This document shows, in pieces, positions 9,521 to 18,940 of a stretch of DNA of 64,000 bases (positions are counted from its first letter, which is position 1; every line of letters starts with the position of its first letter). The notes below the pieces were generated by a model. The model searched no databases. It was not told where the DNA came from and worked only from the letters and a program-made list of their open reading frames with translations. A program made the translations under genes and the position numbers. This DNA comes from Leptospira sp. WS39.C2 (GTDB lineage: Bacteria > Spirochaetota > Leptospiria > Leptospirales > Leptospiraceae), in NCBI RefSeq assembly GCF_040833965.1, contig NZ_CP162142.1:310001-374000 (forward strand). The letters are read 5' to 3'.

Positions 9521-9537
9521 GCCAAAGGTCTTAGTCC
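9514..9537 (+). terminator. Hairpin over the ftsZ stop codon
   Basis: GGACTAAG (9514-9521) and CTTAGTCC (9530-9537) form a perfect 8-bp stem around an 8-base loop. The ftsZ stop codon is inside the first arm. No T tract follows, so it may stabilise the 3' end or work weakly as a terminator. Confidence 0.4.
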
Positions 9538-9547
9538 AGAGGAAGGA

Positions 9548-10954
9548 TTAATTGGAATAAGAACGAACCGATACAAATAACGGTTTTCCTTCTTCCACTA
9601 ATAATTTTTTCGGAGCACTTGTCACAACTGAACCTGGTGATTCCACTTTGAAGTCATATTCACCTGGTGCTAAAAAAACACGTTTCACTTGGAAATTGGA
9701 AGGAATGGTCCTCCAACAACGTAGGTCAGGTGCAATGGTTTGTGAAACTGCAAGTCCAGCTGCGGCACCAGCTGCAACACGTATGAGACCAGAAACCAAA
9801 TCATTATTTTTCCCTTTTCCACCAGACTCAATTGCCCTTGCCATTGCTTCCGAAGCAATTACTGCTGCGACAACCTTCAGTGATAATGAAGTTAAGTTTT
9901 TTGTTATCAGGGCTTTGTAGTTTTCGTTAAAATTGTTCATCGCTGTTTCGGAGTAATTATTCATGATGTCTGATTGCCCAACATCGACCCCGTTGATATA
10001 ATAGCGTTTTGGAAGTGAACCTTTCGGATCCCTTTCTTTATAAATGGGAATTGGATTTTCTGCAACCGCAAGGGCGGCTATGGCACCAGCCAGGGAAGCA
10101 CCTGCTCCCTTTGCACGGAGGCCCACTTCAACTGCACCACGAAGGGCAGCCGAAAAGTATTCGTCTTCTATGAGGCGGCCTCTAGACATTTTAATCGCAG
10201 ATTTCCCAGCTTCATGGATGATGATGACTTCGGAAAGTTTTTCATTTTCAGGTGAAGTTCTTTGCATCGAACGATTGTATGCTTGTAAACTCGACCTACC
10301 AGCTGCATACTTAGATTGGTCAGAAGAATCTCCCTCTCGGTAAGCTAACATATATCTGTCGGCTATTAGGTTTTGGCTTTTCCCAATGAGTTGTTCCATG
10401 TTTTTGTATTGGACTCTTGCATCGTTATAACGACCAAGTTTTTCAGATACATAAGCATCAATGAGTCGTGCAGCATTATTTTGGCGGTATTCTGCTGCGA
10501 GAAAACGCATTTCTTTTAATTCAAAATCTAATCTTCTGAAATAAATTTTTGCATTATTTGTATCACCTTGTAAAAGGTAATTGTTCGCAATGTAGAACTT
10601 AATCATTACCCTTTCAAAATCTTCCCCAGTGTAGTTGGACTCGTTATCAGATAAGATGAACGAAAGCCCAGACCGTGTCATACTGACTTTGATATTGTCT
10701 GCAATATCTTCTGCTTCTTTGAAAACTTTATTGGATGTGACGTAGTCACCTTTAGTATGAAAGATCATACCAGCTTCCATCAAAAAAAGAAGTTTGTCCT
10801 TGTTAGATGAACCTTCATACAGTTCTCTAATTTTAGGAATGGCAGAATCATAATTCTGTCCATAGTATGCTGATTCGGTTGCTTGGATGACTTTGTTGTA
10901 GTCACTTGCACAACCGAGAATGAAAAGAAAAAGAAAGAGAAATGATTTTTTCAT
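9548..10954 (-). CDS. COG3014-like lipoprotein with TPR-like helices
   Basis: This 468-residue protein has a lipoprotein signal peptide (KKSFLFLFLFILGCASD; lipid-modified Cys ~residue 15). The N-terminal half is helical and TPR-like: residues ~20-200 contain several A/G-Y-x-x-A/G patterns such as ESAYYGQNYDSAIPKI and KLGRYNDARVQYKN. A Gly/Ala-rich stretch (GAGASLAGAIAALAVA) and a small beta-rich end follow. The architecture matches the COG3014 lipoproteins that lie beside LpoB-like genes in other Gram-negatives; this match is from memory of the families. It is the last gene of a three-gene minus-strand run and follows the LpoB-like gene by 16 bases. The role is unknown; a link to peptidoglycan synthesis is inferred. 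Confidence 0.78.
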   Translation of the reverse strand: MKKSFLFLFLFILGCASDYNKVIQATESAYYGQNYDSAIPKIRELYEGSSNKDKLLFLMEAGMIFHTKGDYVTSNKVFKEAEDIADNIKVSMTRSGLSFILSDNESNYTGEDFERVMIKFYIANNYLLQGDTNNAKIYFRRLDFELKEMRFLAAEYRQNNAARLIDAYVSEKLGRYNDARVQYKNMEQLIGKSQNLIADRYMLAYREGDSSDQSKYAAGRSSLQAYNRSMQRTSPENEKLSEVIIIHEAGKSAIKMSRGRLIEDEYFSAALRGAVEVGLRAKGAGASLAGAIAALAVAENPIPIYKERDPKGSLPKRYYINGVDVGQSDIMNNYSETAMNNFNENYKALITKNLTSLSLKVVAAVIASEAMARAIESGGKGKNNDLVSGLIRVAAGAAAGLAVSQTIAPDLRCWRTIPSNFQVKRVFLAPGEYDFKVESPGSVVTSAPKKLLVEEGKPLFVSVRSYSN

Positions 10955-10970
10955 GCAATAGTGGAAGGGA

Positions 10971-11549
10971 TTACCAACTAACCCCTTTATTTCCTCGGAC
11001 TGCTAATTTTCTATACGATACCTTTTCTGACCAAACAGCAATGGTTGTTTCCACTTCTACAAGTTCGATGTTAATCGACTGTTCTACGATTTTTTCTCCA
11101 TTGGATGTGAACATATTTTCATTGATGTCACAACGTACAAAAAAGTTAGGAGATTTGAGTTTTCCAATGGACAAACGATTGGAAGTGAGTCCAGACAAAC
11201 TGAACTGGATTTCGTTCAGAGATTGTTCTCTTGTTTTAGTACGTACTGTGTAAATTTTGTTTTTGATGAGTTTGGAAACAAATGCGTTGTCAAAAAGTTC
11301 CGTTTGGATTTGTTCCGAAGTATCGTTTCGTGTAGGGAAGTGTGCCACAAAAACACCTTCTTCATGTGGGTTTTCTTTGAAGTACTCCCCAATTTGTCCC
11401 GCTAATTTTTCGGCTGCTTTCACCAATTCTTGGCTAGTAAGTCCACCTGAGTCGGAGATATAATCATCAGCGTTGTCGAGCCTTTTGGGACTGGAACTGC
11501 ATTGGAATAAGAATCCTACTAAGAGAAAGGAGAATAGAATTTGTTTCAT
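10971..11549 (-). CDS. LpoB-like lipoprotein (candidate PBP activator)
   Basis: With the start at ATG 11549 the protein has 192 residues and begins with a lipoprotein signal (MKQILFSFLLVGFLFQCSSS, Cys at ~17). The longer frame from 11594 adds 15 residues before the signal peptide, so I reject it. The body resembles the LpoB/COG3417 fold: a helix with VKAAEKLAGQIGEYF, then a strand run ending in FFVRCDINENMF and INIELVEVETTIAVWSEKV. In E. coli, LpoB crosses the periplasm to activate the transpeptidase PBP1b. Here the neighbour is a COG3014-like lipoprotein, a pairing seen elsewhere. Family membership is likely; the partner PBP is not in this window. Confidence 0.7.
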   Translation of the reverse strand: MKQILFSFLLVGFLFQCSSSPKRLDNADDYISDSGGLTSQELVKAAEKLAGQIGEYFKENPHEEGVFVAHFPTRNDTSEQIQTELFDNAFVSKLIKNKIYTVRTKTREQSLNEIQFSLSGLTSNRLSIGKLKSPNFFVRCDINENMFTSNGEKIVEQSINIELVEVETTIAVWSEKVSYRKLAVRGNKGVSW

Positions 11550-11584
11550 AACCCCACTTATATGGGGGATGGAAACATGTCTTG

Positions 11585-12337
11585 TCAATTCCAAAAATCC
11601 GATTTCAATTCCTCGATTTTAGAACTACGATAAAAAGTTTTTTCCTCTTCGGACATTTCCTTTATTTCCCTTTCGTAAATCATCTCGACAACCTGTCGGT
11701 AAAAAGATGGGCTCTCCCAAGTTTGGATGTCCCATTTTTCCTTTTGGTAAAGTTCCTCTTTTTTGCGTAGGAAAATTCGTTTTCGTTCTCTCGAGTAACT
11801 ATAGGGATTTCTCTGAATGTAATCCTCCAAAAAGGAGACTAGAATCACAGGTGGTGAGCTTGGGTGTTTTGGAAAAATTAAGTCTTTTAAGAAACCTGGG
11901 AATATTTCTTCCTTAAGGCGGTTTACGGCTGTTAGCTTTTCAAATTGGGAAAGGGAAGGTGATGATTCGATTTCCAAACTTTTGTCTTTCCAATTCATAA
12001 AAGCGACATAGACTGCATATAACACATGCCCTCTTTCATCTGGAAACTCTTGCAATAAAAATTGATACGTTTCGTCCCTGTCCCCTTTCCAGAGGTATGT
12101 TTCTTTTCCACGTAAGGTTTCTAAAAAATCACGGAGTTCACTTGGATATCCAGGGCCTTTTAGAACCTCTGGGCGATTTTGTAACCTCTGCCAATAGATC
12201 TCAGAACGTGAATCATAGGAAGATTCTTTGGGATTCTCTTTGTCTTTTTTCAGAAAAAGGATATAGACAAGACCACCAAGTAAGAAGGAGAGTAGAATCG
12301 AGATGAGTAGGATGGTAATGGTTTTCTTTTTATTCAT
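11585..12337 (-). CDS. Membrane-anchored protein of unknown function
   Basis: With the start at ATG 12337 (or 12343) the protein has 250 residues. It begins with lysines and one transmembrane helix (ITILLISILLSFLLGGLVYI). The rest is charged, hydrophilic and mostly helical, rich in Glu, Lys, Arg and Tyr, and probably periplasmic. I do not recognise a domain. The open frame extends to 12418, but the extra N-terminal residues would precede the anchor and run across the divergent lipoprotein gene, so I shortened it. Even so, the two 5' ends overlap by about 35 bases. It heads the minus-strand run that continues into the LpoB-like gene 35 bases downstream. Confidence 0.75.
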   Translation of the reverse strand: MNKKKTITILLISILLSFLLGGLVYILFLKKDKENPKESSYDSRSEIYWQRLQNRPEVLKGPGYPSELRDFLETLRGKETYLWKGDRDETYQFLLQEFPDERGHVLYAVYVAFMNWKDKSLEIESSPSLSQFEKLTAVNRLKEEIFPGFLKDLIFPKHPSSPPVILVSFLEDYIQRNPYSYSRERKRIFLRKKEELYQKEKWDIQTWESPSFYRQVVEMIYEREIKEMSEEEKTFYRSSKIEELKSDFWN

Positions 12338-12818
12338 TGGCATTGTGTGTTTGGACTTTGCCTGTACAAAAAAATCCAGTGAAGAATCAAATTCAGAACT
12401 TTTGAGTACGTTACTCACTCAAGGGAGCCCTGTCCAATCCGCTTGTCAAAGATTTATTCTGACAGAAGCAAATTGTGTCGCAGTGGCTGATGTGAGCGCG
12501 AGTGTTTGCCCTGGTCTTATCTCAAAATTAAAAGGCCAAATCCAACCTAGAGAATTGAGTACAGATTCCGTTGCCGTTTTGTATTTTGATTGTTTTTCGC
12601 AAATAAACTTGGCATATAATCTAGCGAAAGCTTGTAACCAAAGTTCATTTGCATCCAATTCTGATTATAGAAGAGTCCAACGTACAGGCACATCTTCTGC
12701 GGAAACCTCATGGCAAGAAGCAATGAACCAATGTGGTTCATTAGAGAATTCGGTTCCACCCGTTGATTCGGGACTTCGTGAAACAGACACCGTACTCGGT
12801 TCTGATCCTTTCCAATGA
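12303..12818 (+). CDS. Cysteine-rich lipoprotein of unknown function
   Basis: This 171-residue protein has a lipoprotein signal peptide whose lipobox is DFAC, giving a lipidated Cys at ~21 followed by a Lys/Ser tether (TKKSSEESNSE). The mature part contains six more cysteines (in SACQRF, EANCVA, SVCPGL, FDCFSQ, KACNQS, NQCGSL), suggesting disulfides. I do not recognise a family beyond leptospiral conserved lipoproteins. The start could be ATG 12303, 12312 or 12318; AAGGAGAG upstream slightly favours the first. The 5' end overlaps the start of the divergent membrane-protein gene. It precedes nadA by 19 bases, so the two may share a transcript. Confidence 0.75.
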   Translation: MSRMVMVFFLFIGIVCLDFACTKKSSEESNSELLSTLLTQGSPVQSACQRFILTEANCVAVADVSASVCPGLISKLKGQIQPRELSTDSVAVLYFDCFSQINLAYNLAKACNQSSFASNSDYRRVQRTGTSSAETSWQEAMNQCGSLENSVPPVDSGLRETDTVLGSDPFQ

Positions 12819-12837
12819 TTGTTAATAGGAGTATCCA

Positions 12838-13824
12838 ATGTCACTTGTAACCAAAGACCAGTTGGTCCAAAAATTAAATCCCATTTACCTTCCTCATGAA
12901 ATTGAGGAACGGATTCTTCCTCTTGCAGAAGAGATCAATCGTCTGAAAAAAGAAAAAAATGCTGTGATCCTTGGCCATAATTATATGACTCCGGATGTAT
13001 TTTGGGGTGTGTCTGATATCATTGGTGATTCATTGTACCTCTCTAAGATGGCAAAAGAAACAAAAGCCGATATGATTTTGTTCAATGGTGTTCATTTTAT
13101 GGCAGAAACCGCCAAAATTTTGTCTCCAGAAAAAAAGGTGCTCATTGCCGATCCAAAAGCGGGCTGTTCCCTTGCCGAATCCATCACACGAGATGATGTA
13201 AAAGCATTAAAAGCAAAATACCCTGGTGTTCCTGTTGTAACGTATGTCAACTGTTCGGCGGAAGTGAAAGCTGAAACGGATGTTTGTTGTACTTCTGCCA
13301 ATGCTGTACAAATTGTGAATGCAGTGGAAGGGGATACTGTCATTTTTTTGCCAGATGAATATTTGGCGGGTAATGTTCGGAACCAAACTTCGAAAACCAT
13401 AATTTCCCATCCTGGCCGTTGTATGGTGCACGAGATGTACACTCCTGAAGATATTCGATCCGCAAAACGTTTATTCTCTGGTGGTGTGACTGTCATCACC
13501 CATCCTGAATGCCATGAAGATGTTGTGAAAGAAGCTGATTTTTCTGGATCTACTTCTCAGATGGTAGATTTTATTCGTAAGAGTAAAACCGACAAAATTA
13601 TGCTTGTGACAGAATGTTCGATGGGTGACAACCTTCGCGCTGAGTTTCCAGAAAAAGAATTTGTCTCCACATGCCAAACATGCCCTCACATGAAAAAAAT
13701 TACTTTGGAAAAAGTGAGAGATGCTTTATTAAAAGAACAATTTGAAATCTTTTTGGATGCAGAAGTGATTTCTCTTGCCCAAAAGTCTGTGAATCGAATG
13801 TTAGAATTGAGTTATAAAAAATAA
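12838..13824 (+). CDS. nadA: Quinolinate synthase NadA
   Basis: NadA condenses iminoaspartate with dihydroxyacetone phosphate to give quinolinate, the NAD precursor, using a 4Fe-4S cluster. The 328-residue protein shows the family pattern: [14 protein letters not shown] near residue 41, the repeated-domain motifs [21 protein letters not shown] (here split over two strands of the fold), a [13 protein letters not shown] stretch, and the cluster cysteines near 147 (VTYVNCS), 236 region (MLVTECSM) and the late [13 protein letters not shown] ribosome binding site precedes ATG 12838. It is followed after one base by ispF. No nadB or nadC is seen in the window. Confidence 0.97.
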   Translation: MSLVTKDQLVQKLNPIYLPHEIEERILPLAEEINRLKKEKNAVILGHNYMTPDVFWGVSDIIGDSLYLSKMAKETKADMILFNGVHFMAETAKILSPEKKVLIADPKAGCSLAESITRDDVKALKAKYPGVPVVTYVNCSAEVKAETDVCCTSANAVQIVNAVEGDTVIFLPDEYLAGNVRNQTSKTIISHPGRCMVHEMYTPEDIRSAKRLFSGGVTVITHPECHEDVVKEADFSGSTSQMVDFIRKSKTDKIMLVTECSMGDNLRAEFPEKEFVSTCQTCPHMKKITLEKVRDALLKEQFEIFLDAEVISLAQKSVNRMLELSYKK

Positions 13825-13825
13825 T

Positions 13826-14314
13826 ATGTTTAGAGTTGGAAACGGAATCGATTTTCATAAATTAATCCACGAACCATTTCGTCCCCTTGTACTTGCCGGG
13901 GTTGAGATTAAGTCAGAGTTTGCTTTTTTGGGTCATAGTGATGCTGATGTGGTTTTACATGCTGTGGCAGACGCCATACTAGGGGCGTTAGCTCTTGGAG
14001 ACATTGGTGTCCATTTTCCTGACACGGACCCACAATACAAAAACATGAAGTCCACCCGAATTATTGAAAAATGTTTGGAACTATTGGTGGAAAAAAAATT
14101 CAAACTTGTGAATGTAGATTGTACCTATGTGGGAGACCATCCCAAAATAAATCCAATCCGCGCCGAACTCAATGCCTCTTTGGCAAATATCATAAAACTT
14201 CCGTTAGACTGTGTATCCATCAAAGCAACAACATCCGAAGGAATGGGTGCCTTGGGGAGAAGTGAAGGTGTTATGGTGATGGCAACTGTGCTCATTGAGA
14301 GCACAAAAAAATAA
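13826..14314 (+). CDS. ispF: 2-C-methyl-D-erythritol 2,4-cyclodiphosphate synthase
   Basis: IspF catalyses the fifth step of the non-mevalonate isoprenoid pathway, cyclising CDP-methylerythritol phosphate with release of CMP. The 162-residue protein carries the zinc site GNGIDFHKL (DxH, residues ~8-10), [21 protein letters not shown] around residues 33-53, FPDTDP and the C-terminal [16 protein letters not shown] motif. The length is standard. It starts one base after nadA and ends directly against the convergent gene at 14315, with no spacer. Confidence 0.98.
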   Translation: MFRVGNGIDFHKLIHEPFRPLVLAGVEIKSEFAFLGHSDADVVLHAVADAILGALALGDIGVHFPDTDPQYKNMKSTRIIEKCLELLVEKKFKLVNVDCTYVGDHPKINPIRAELNASLANIIKLPLDCVSIKATTSEGMGALGRSEGVMVMATVLIESTKK

Positions 14315-14770
14315 TTAAAAACGACTTTCTTTAGATGCAGCGATGTGGTTTAGATCTGCATCGCTAAAGAATAAAAACAAAAGTTTAGATAAAAAGTTTG
14401 GTACGGTTTGTACCTGCCAAATCCCGTGTATACGAACACCGTTCTCGGTAGGTTCCAATTGGTATGACTCTGTTAGCAATTGGTAATGTTTCAATCCTTG
14501 GGTTTCTATTTGGAAAGAAATTGTCGGTGTATTTGTGACAGCTGTAACCTTACACTTCACTGTTTCTCCTAAGGTTTTGGATTCCCATTCTTCACCAAGG
14601 ATTGGGTTTCGGAAGGACTTTGGCTGGAAGGATTCGAACAATGTTTTCATTGTTTGTTCTGGTTTTAATTTTACCTCCCAAGTGCGCTCCAAACGACTCT
14701 CCTTTTGGCCAAGGACAGCGAAAAAAAACACAAAGACAAAGATTCCAAAAACTCTTAGATACCAAATCAT
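14315..14770 (-). CDS. Small exported or membrane-anchored protein, possibly SRPBCC-like
   Basis: I chose ATG 14770 (151 residues) over the longer frame from 14881, because the hydrophobic signal or anchor (MIWYLRVFGIFVFVFFFAVLG) begins there and GGAG precedes it. The remaining ~125 residues alternate strands and helices in a way that recalls the START/SRPBCC lipid-binding fold (RTWEVKLKPEQTMKTLFESF at the start, a C-terminal helix), but this is a weak structural impression. It is divergent from the SpoIIE-type phosphatase gene and convergent with ispF. Confidence 0.65.
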   Translation of the reverse strand: MIWYLRVFGIFVFVFFFAVLGQKESRLERTWEVKLKPEQTMKTLFESFQPKSFRNPILGEEWESKTLGETVKCKVTAVTNTPTISFQIETQGLKHYQLLTESYQLEPTENGVRIHGIWQVQTVPNFLSKLLFLFFSDADLNHIAASKESRF

Positions 14771-14825
14771 ATCTCCATTGAAAAATCTATTGCCTAGGGA
14801 TCGATTGAAATTTATTTTTCTCCTA

Positions 14826-14843
14826 CCGAAGGGGAAACTTCGG
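14826..14843 (+). promoter_or_regulatory. Hairpin just before the SpoIIE-type gene
   Basis: CCGAAG, the loop GGGAAA and CTTCGG form a 6-bp stem whose last bases touch the GGGAGG ribosome binding site (14842-14847) of the TTG-started phosphatase gene. It could lower translation; this is inferred. Confidence 0.35.
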
Positions 14844-14850
14844 GAGGGTT

Positions 14851-16893
14851 TTGCCACTGCATTCTGCAAGAGAAATATCATCCAAACGAGTATCAGGCCT
14901 CATCCAAGTTTTTGAGCGCGAATACAATCTTTCCAATCACACCAATCCGTTTCCTGAGATTTTAGATGATATTACATACTCCCGAATCTTAAAAGATCCC
15001 AACTATTGGATTTCTCAGTCTTTAGAAGATAAAATCATCCAACAAATTTCGCATTCATTAGATATTTCTGGTATTTTATACCATGTTGGAACAGAAGCAC
15101 TCATCACTAATGCTTACGACTTGTTACCACTTGATGATTCTAGAATTGATTTGGTAGAAATGATCCATCGATTACCGATTTTGATTGGTCGCCTAACGAG
15201 AGCAGTATATTTGAATGTAAAACCCATTTCTGATAAACATATAAAATTTGTGTTCATTTACTTACCTGAATACCAAGAAAAATGGTATGATGCTGTATTT
15301 TTCCAAGGGATGTTGAACGGGCTTGCCGTACTCTTTGAACTAAAAGAATTTAAGATCCGAATGACAAAAACCAAACTTTTTGGAATTCACGTTTCTCATA
15401 AAGAATTAGGAGATGAAATAGAATTTGGTTCAGATTCCAATGAATACGAATTGGAGTGGAATGACGATGTATTGTATTTATCTAGATCTCACCTAACAAA
15501 AGAGAACGTTTCTTCGCGACATAGAGTGATGGTGACTTCAAGGTCCGAAACTGAATTAGAAGAGATGGCGATCGTAGATGTCAGAGATGTAGTTGGTAAA
15601 TCACGAGAACTTGCAATTGAAAATCGAGATTTAGAAGCAGCTGTGGAAGTGTTAAAATCTTTCAAACAAGAGTTAGAAAAAAAACAACTTTCTATGGCAA
15701 AGGACCTTCGCCTTGCAAAGAACATCCAAAAAGGTTTGATCCCAGAGATTATCCCTGATTGGAATGGAATCCAATTTTGGACAGGATTTAGTCCCATGCA
15801 AGAAGTGAGTGGGGATTATTATGATTATTTTCCATACCATTCAGATAAGTTAGGTGTTGCAGTTTGTGATGTATCGGGGCATGGAGTTCCCGCTGCCTTT
15901 ATCACCGCCTTATCAAAAATGTTATTTTCGAATTTTAAAAAACCAAAACCTTCTGAAACATTCAAACTCATCAACCGCGAGTTATTAGATTTAGTCAAAC
16001 AACAAGGTTATACAACTTGTGTTTACCTTCTCATTCATTCAGATTATAAAGTTGTGTATTCAATAGCAGGCCACCCAAGGCCCATCTTATTCCGACACCG
16101 AACAGGAAAGGCGGAGGTCTGCGAAGGAGATGGAACTTTCCTAGGAATGTTCCCTGATGCCGGAGATACGTATAGAGATTTACACATCCAACTCGAACCT
16201 GGAGACAAACTGTTTTTATATACGGATGGTCTTACCGAAGCTGAGAATGACCATGGTCATGCATTTGGAGAATCAAAACTCTTACAATTGATTGAAGAAT
16301 GTGCTAAAAATTCGATCCAGGAAACTGTTGAGTTTATCATGAACCACCACCGTGAATTTACGATGGGTACAGATCCTATGGATGACATCACCTTACTTGG
16401 ATTACAGTTATCTCCAAAACTAGAAGATTTTAATCGGATCAAGTTAGAGGGAGACCATGCTTACCAAAAAAAAGAATACCAAACGGCCGCTATATCCTAT
16501 GAAAAGGCGCATCAAATTCTACCTAGAGAATTGAATACCCAACTATCCTATGGAAAAGCACTCGCATACAGTGGGAATTTTGAAAAAGCCATTACCATGT
16601 TAGAATCTTATAACAAATTTAAGACCAATCATTTTAAATCACATGCGATTTTAGGTTATTGTTATTACCAAATGGAACAATATGAAAAAGCGGAGTTAGA
16701 ATGGAAAAAAGCATATTCCATTAATGATTCAAATCTATCTAACTTATATAACCTTGCGCAGTTGTACCGTAAATTGAACCAAAAACAAAAAATGAAAGAT
16801 ATTATTGATAAAATGAAACACATTGAGGCAAGTTATTTACACATCCTTCCACTGGAAAAAAAGTGGGAGTCTTTACCAGATGAATCGAATTAA
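14851..16893 (+). CDS. SpoIIE-type PP2C phosphatase with C-terminal TPRs
   Basis: This 680-residue cytoplasmic protein has an unassigned N-terminal domain (~1-235), a coiled-coil linker (~250-295), an RsbU/SpoIIE-like PPM phosphatase domain (~300-522) and TPR-like helices (~530-660). Metal-binding aspartates are visible in SGDYYDYF (320-327), CDVSGHGVPAAF (339-350) and MDDITLL (~510-516). Such phosphatases usually dephosphorylate anti-sigma-factor antagonists, switching a partner-exchange pathway. The TPRs suggest an additional protein partner. The start is TTG 14851 with GGGAGG very close upstream. Its end overlaps the AttH-like gene by 14 bases, tying it to the transporter operon. Confidence 0.9.
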   Translation: MPLHSAREISSKRVSGLIQVFEREYNLSNHTNPFPEILDDITYSRILKDPNYWISQSLEDKIIQQISHSLDISGILYHVGTEALITNAYDLLPLDDSRIDLVEMIHRLPILIGRLTRAVYLNVKPISDKHIKFVFIYLPEYQEKWYDAVFFQGMLNGLAVLFELKEFKIRMTKTKLFGIHVSHKELGDEIEFGSDSNEYELEWNDDVLYLSRSHLTKENVSSRHRVMVTSRSETELEEMAIVDVRDVVGKSRELAIENRDLEAAVEVLKSFKQELEKKQLSMAKDLRLAKNIQKGLIPEIIPDWNGIQFWTGFSPMQEVSGDYYDYFPYHSDKLGVAVCDVSGHGVPAAFITALSKMLFSNFKKPKPSETFKLINRELLDLVKQQGYTTCVYLLIHSDYKVVYSIAGHPRPILFRHRTGKAEVCEGDGTFLGMFPDAGDTYRDLHIQLEPGDKLFLYTDGLTEAENDHGHAFGESKLLQLIEECAKNSIQETVEFIMNHHREFTMGTDPMDDITLLGLQLSPKLEDFNRIKLEGDHAYQKKEYQTAAISYEKAHQILPRELNTQLSYGKALAYSGNFEKAITMLESYNKFKTNHFKSHAILGYCYYQMEQYEKAELEWKKAYSINDSNLSNLYNLAQLYRKLNQKQKMKDIIDKMKHIEASYLHILPLEKKWESLPDESN

Positions 16894-17926
16894 GATTATT
16901 CTAGTATCACTTTGTTTTTTTCATTTTAGTTTTCCTAAGGACCATAGTTTTCATACTGATTATGGTTTGGAATGGTGTTATTTTGTTGGGCAACTTCAAT
17001 CAGAGTCTGGGAATCTTTACGGATACGAACTTTCTTTTTTTCGTTTGAAGTTTTCTGATGGAGAGGTTTGGAACCCAGAAGTATTCCCAGTTCATTTTGC
17101 AATTTCCGATCTAACTGGTCATAGGCATAAAACTGCTCAAACCTTTAAACGTAGTTTAGGTGGTCTTGCAGGTTATGATAAGGATCATATTTATAGTGGT
17201 GAATATGAATTCCAAATTCTTTCTAAAGATACATTTGTGATCAAAGCAAAACCAAAATCTAATGAGATTTCTTTAGAATTCCGTTTGGAAGGGAATGGTA
17301 AAATATTATCCCATGGTAAAAACGGAATTTCAATAAAATCGAAACGGAATCCAAATATTTATTCATATTATTATAGTTATCCGAGGCTCAAAACAAAAGG
17401 TGAGTTAGTTTTCTTAGGGAAAAAAGAATCCATTGTTTCTGGTGATTCATGGATGGACCACGAATGGAGTGAAAAATCCTCCAAGAATATACCTACATTA
17501 GCAAAAGGCCAATCGGGATGGGATTGGATATCCCTTATGGATGACAAAGGTGGTGATTATGTTTTTTTTCGATTTAGAGAATCTCCAAACCTACCACCTG
17601 AAATATTTGGTACATACCGAGATCCCAATGGTAACGTAACGTATTGGACGGAATCAAACGATATCCAAATGGTCCCGATAAACAAACCCTGGAAAAGTAA
17701 AAACACTAAAATAACTTATCCCTTACAATGGAAAATCAAATACCCTGGCGGGGAATGGATTATTGCTCCCATTTTCAATGAACAAGAGTTTGATGGTAGT
17801 GAATCTACAAATACAATCTATTGGGAAGGGGCAGTTGAGGCAAAAGATTCCATTCAAAAAAAGTCTGCCAAAGGATATTTAGAATTGAAAGGTTATCAAA
17901 AATCCAAAGACTGGTGGGAGTTCTAA
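16880..17926 (+). CDS. AttH/CrtC-like secreted lipocalin-type protein
   Basis: ATG 16880 (348 residues) is preferred over 16823, because a signal peptide (NRIKIILVSLCFFHFSFPKD) begins there. The mature part matches the predicted secreted hydrolase family (COG5621, AttH), a double lipocalin-like fold. Recognisable pieces are EWCYFVGQLQSESGNLYGYE, FAISDLTGHRH, SGDSWMDHEWS and GWDWISLMDD. In several bacteria attH lies with ABC transporter genes. Here too it is followed after three bases by a YejB-like permease, so a role with the importer is plausible. No catalytic residue is established for the family. Confidence 0.85.
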   Translation: MNRIKIILVSLCFFHFSFPKDHSFHTDYGLEWCYFVGQLQSESGNLYGYELSFFRLKFSDGEVWNPEVFPVHFAISDLTGHRHKTAQTFKRSLGGLAGYDKDHIYSGEYEFQILSKDTFVIKAKPKSNEISLEFRLEGNGKILSHGKNGISIKSKRNPNIYSYYYSYPRLKTKGELVFLGKKESIVSGDSWMDHEWSEKSSKNIPTLAKGQSGWDWISLMDDKGGDYVFFRFRESPNLPPEIFGTYRDPNGNVTYWTESNDIQMVPINKPWKSKNTKITYPLQWKIKYPGGEWIIAPIFNEQEFDGSESTNTIYWEGAVEAKDSIQKKSAKGYLELKGYQKSKDWWEF

Positions 17927-17929
17927 GAC

Positions 17930-18940
17930 ATGTGGAAATATTTTTTAAAACGATTTTTGTTAATTTTTCCAACTTTACTTGGAATCACTTTTTTAGTATT
18001 TTTAATCTCTCATTTTGCTCCTGGTGGGCCCCTAAATAGTGAAATTGCAAAACTGAAAGGTGCAGGGAATTTGGCTGGCGCTTCCACAAAACAAATCTCC
18101 CAAGAAGAAATAGATCTCATCAAAAAAAGACTCCATTTAGATAAACCTGCACCAGTAGCTTATTTATATTGGTTAAAACAAATTGTACAATTTGACCTTG
18201 GTGAATCCAGACTCCATTCTAGAAAAGTTTCTGAACTCATTATAGAAAAACTCCCTGTTTCCTTATTTTTTGGATTATCGGGTTTTTTCCTTACCTACCT
18301 CATTTGTATCCCACTTGGGATCCAAAAGGCATTAAAAGAAGGGAGTCATTTTGACTTCATCACAAGTTTTATTATCTTTTTTACATATTCCTTACCAGTC
18401 TTTGCTTTTGCCATGTTACTCCTGTATTTGTTTGCTTCTGGAGAAGTGTTTTCCTTTTTTCCATTAGGACATGAAGTTTCTGATTTTTATGAAGATCTAA
18501 GTGTTTGGGGAAAAATAAAGGATAGATTGGCACATATGTTTTTGCCTGTGATTTGTTATGTGGTGAGTAGTTTTGCAGTCCTCACATTGCTCATGAAAAA
18601 TAGTCTTCTTGACCAAATTGCAAAGGAATATGTAAGAACTGCTATTTCTAAAGGTCTTAGTTTTTCCGATTCCATTTTTAAACATGCATTCCGAAATTCA
18701 CTCATACCAATCGCAACTGGATTTGGAAGTAATTTGACTTTGATTTTTTCTGGATCCTTATTCATTGAACTTGTCTTTAACATTGATGGAATGGGTTTAC
18801 TCAGCTTCGAGGCTGTTAGAGAAAGGGATACGGACCTCATGATGGGTTTACTTCTTGCTCAAAGTTTTTTAGGTCTCATAGGTAAAATTGTATCTGATTT
18901 TTGTTATATACTCATAGATCCGAGGATTGATTTCGAATGA
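17930..18940 (+). CDS. ABC importer permease, YejB/DppB-like
   Basis: This 336-residue inner-membrane permease belongs to the binding-protein-dependent peptide transporter family. It has an N-terminal helix ([26 protein letters not shown], the classic DppB/YejB opening), a periplasmic segment with [19 protein letters not shown], then about five more helices and the EAA loop ([26 protein letters not shown]), which contacts the ATPases. It starts three bases after the AttH-like gene and overlaps the next permease by four bases (ATGA). The YejB assignment relies on its partner's clear YejE features. Confidence 0.94.
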   Translation: MWKYFLKRFLLIFPTLLGITFLVFLISHFAPGGPLNSEIAKLKGAGNLAGASTKQISQEEIDLIKKRLHLDKPAPVAYLYWLKQIVQFDLGESRLHSRKVSELIIEKLPVSLFFGLSGFFLTYLICIPLGIQKALKEGSHFDFITSFIIFFTYSLPVFAFAMLLLYLFASGEVFSFFPLGHEVSDFYEDLSVWGKIKDRLAHMFLPVICYVVSSFAVLTLLMKNSLLDQIAKEYVRTAISKGLSFSDSIFKHAFRNSLIPIATGFGSNLTLIFSGSLFIELVFNIDGMGLLSFEAVRERDTDLMMGLLLAQSFLGLIGKIVSDFCYILIDPRIDFE

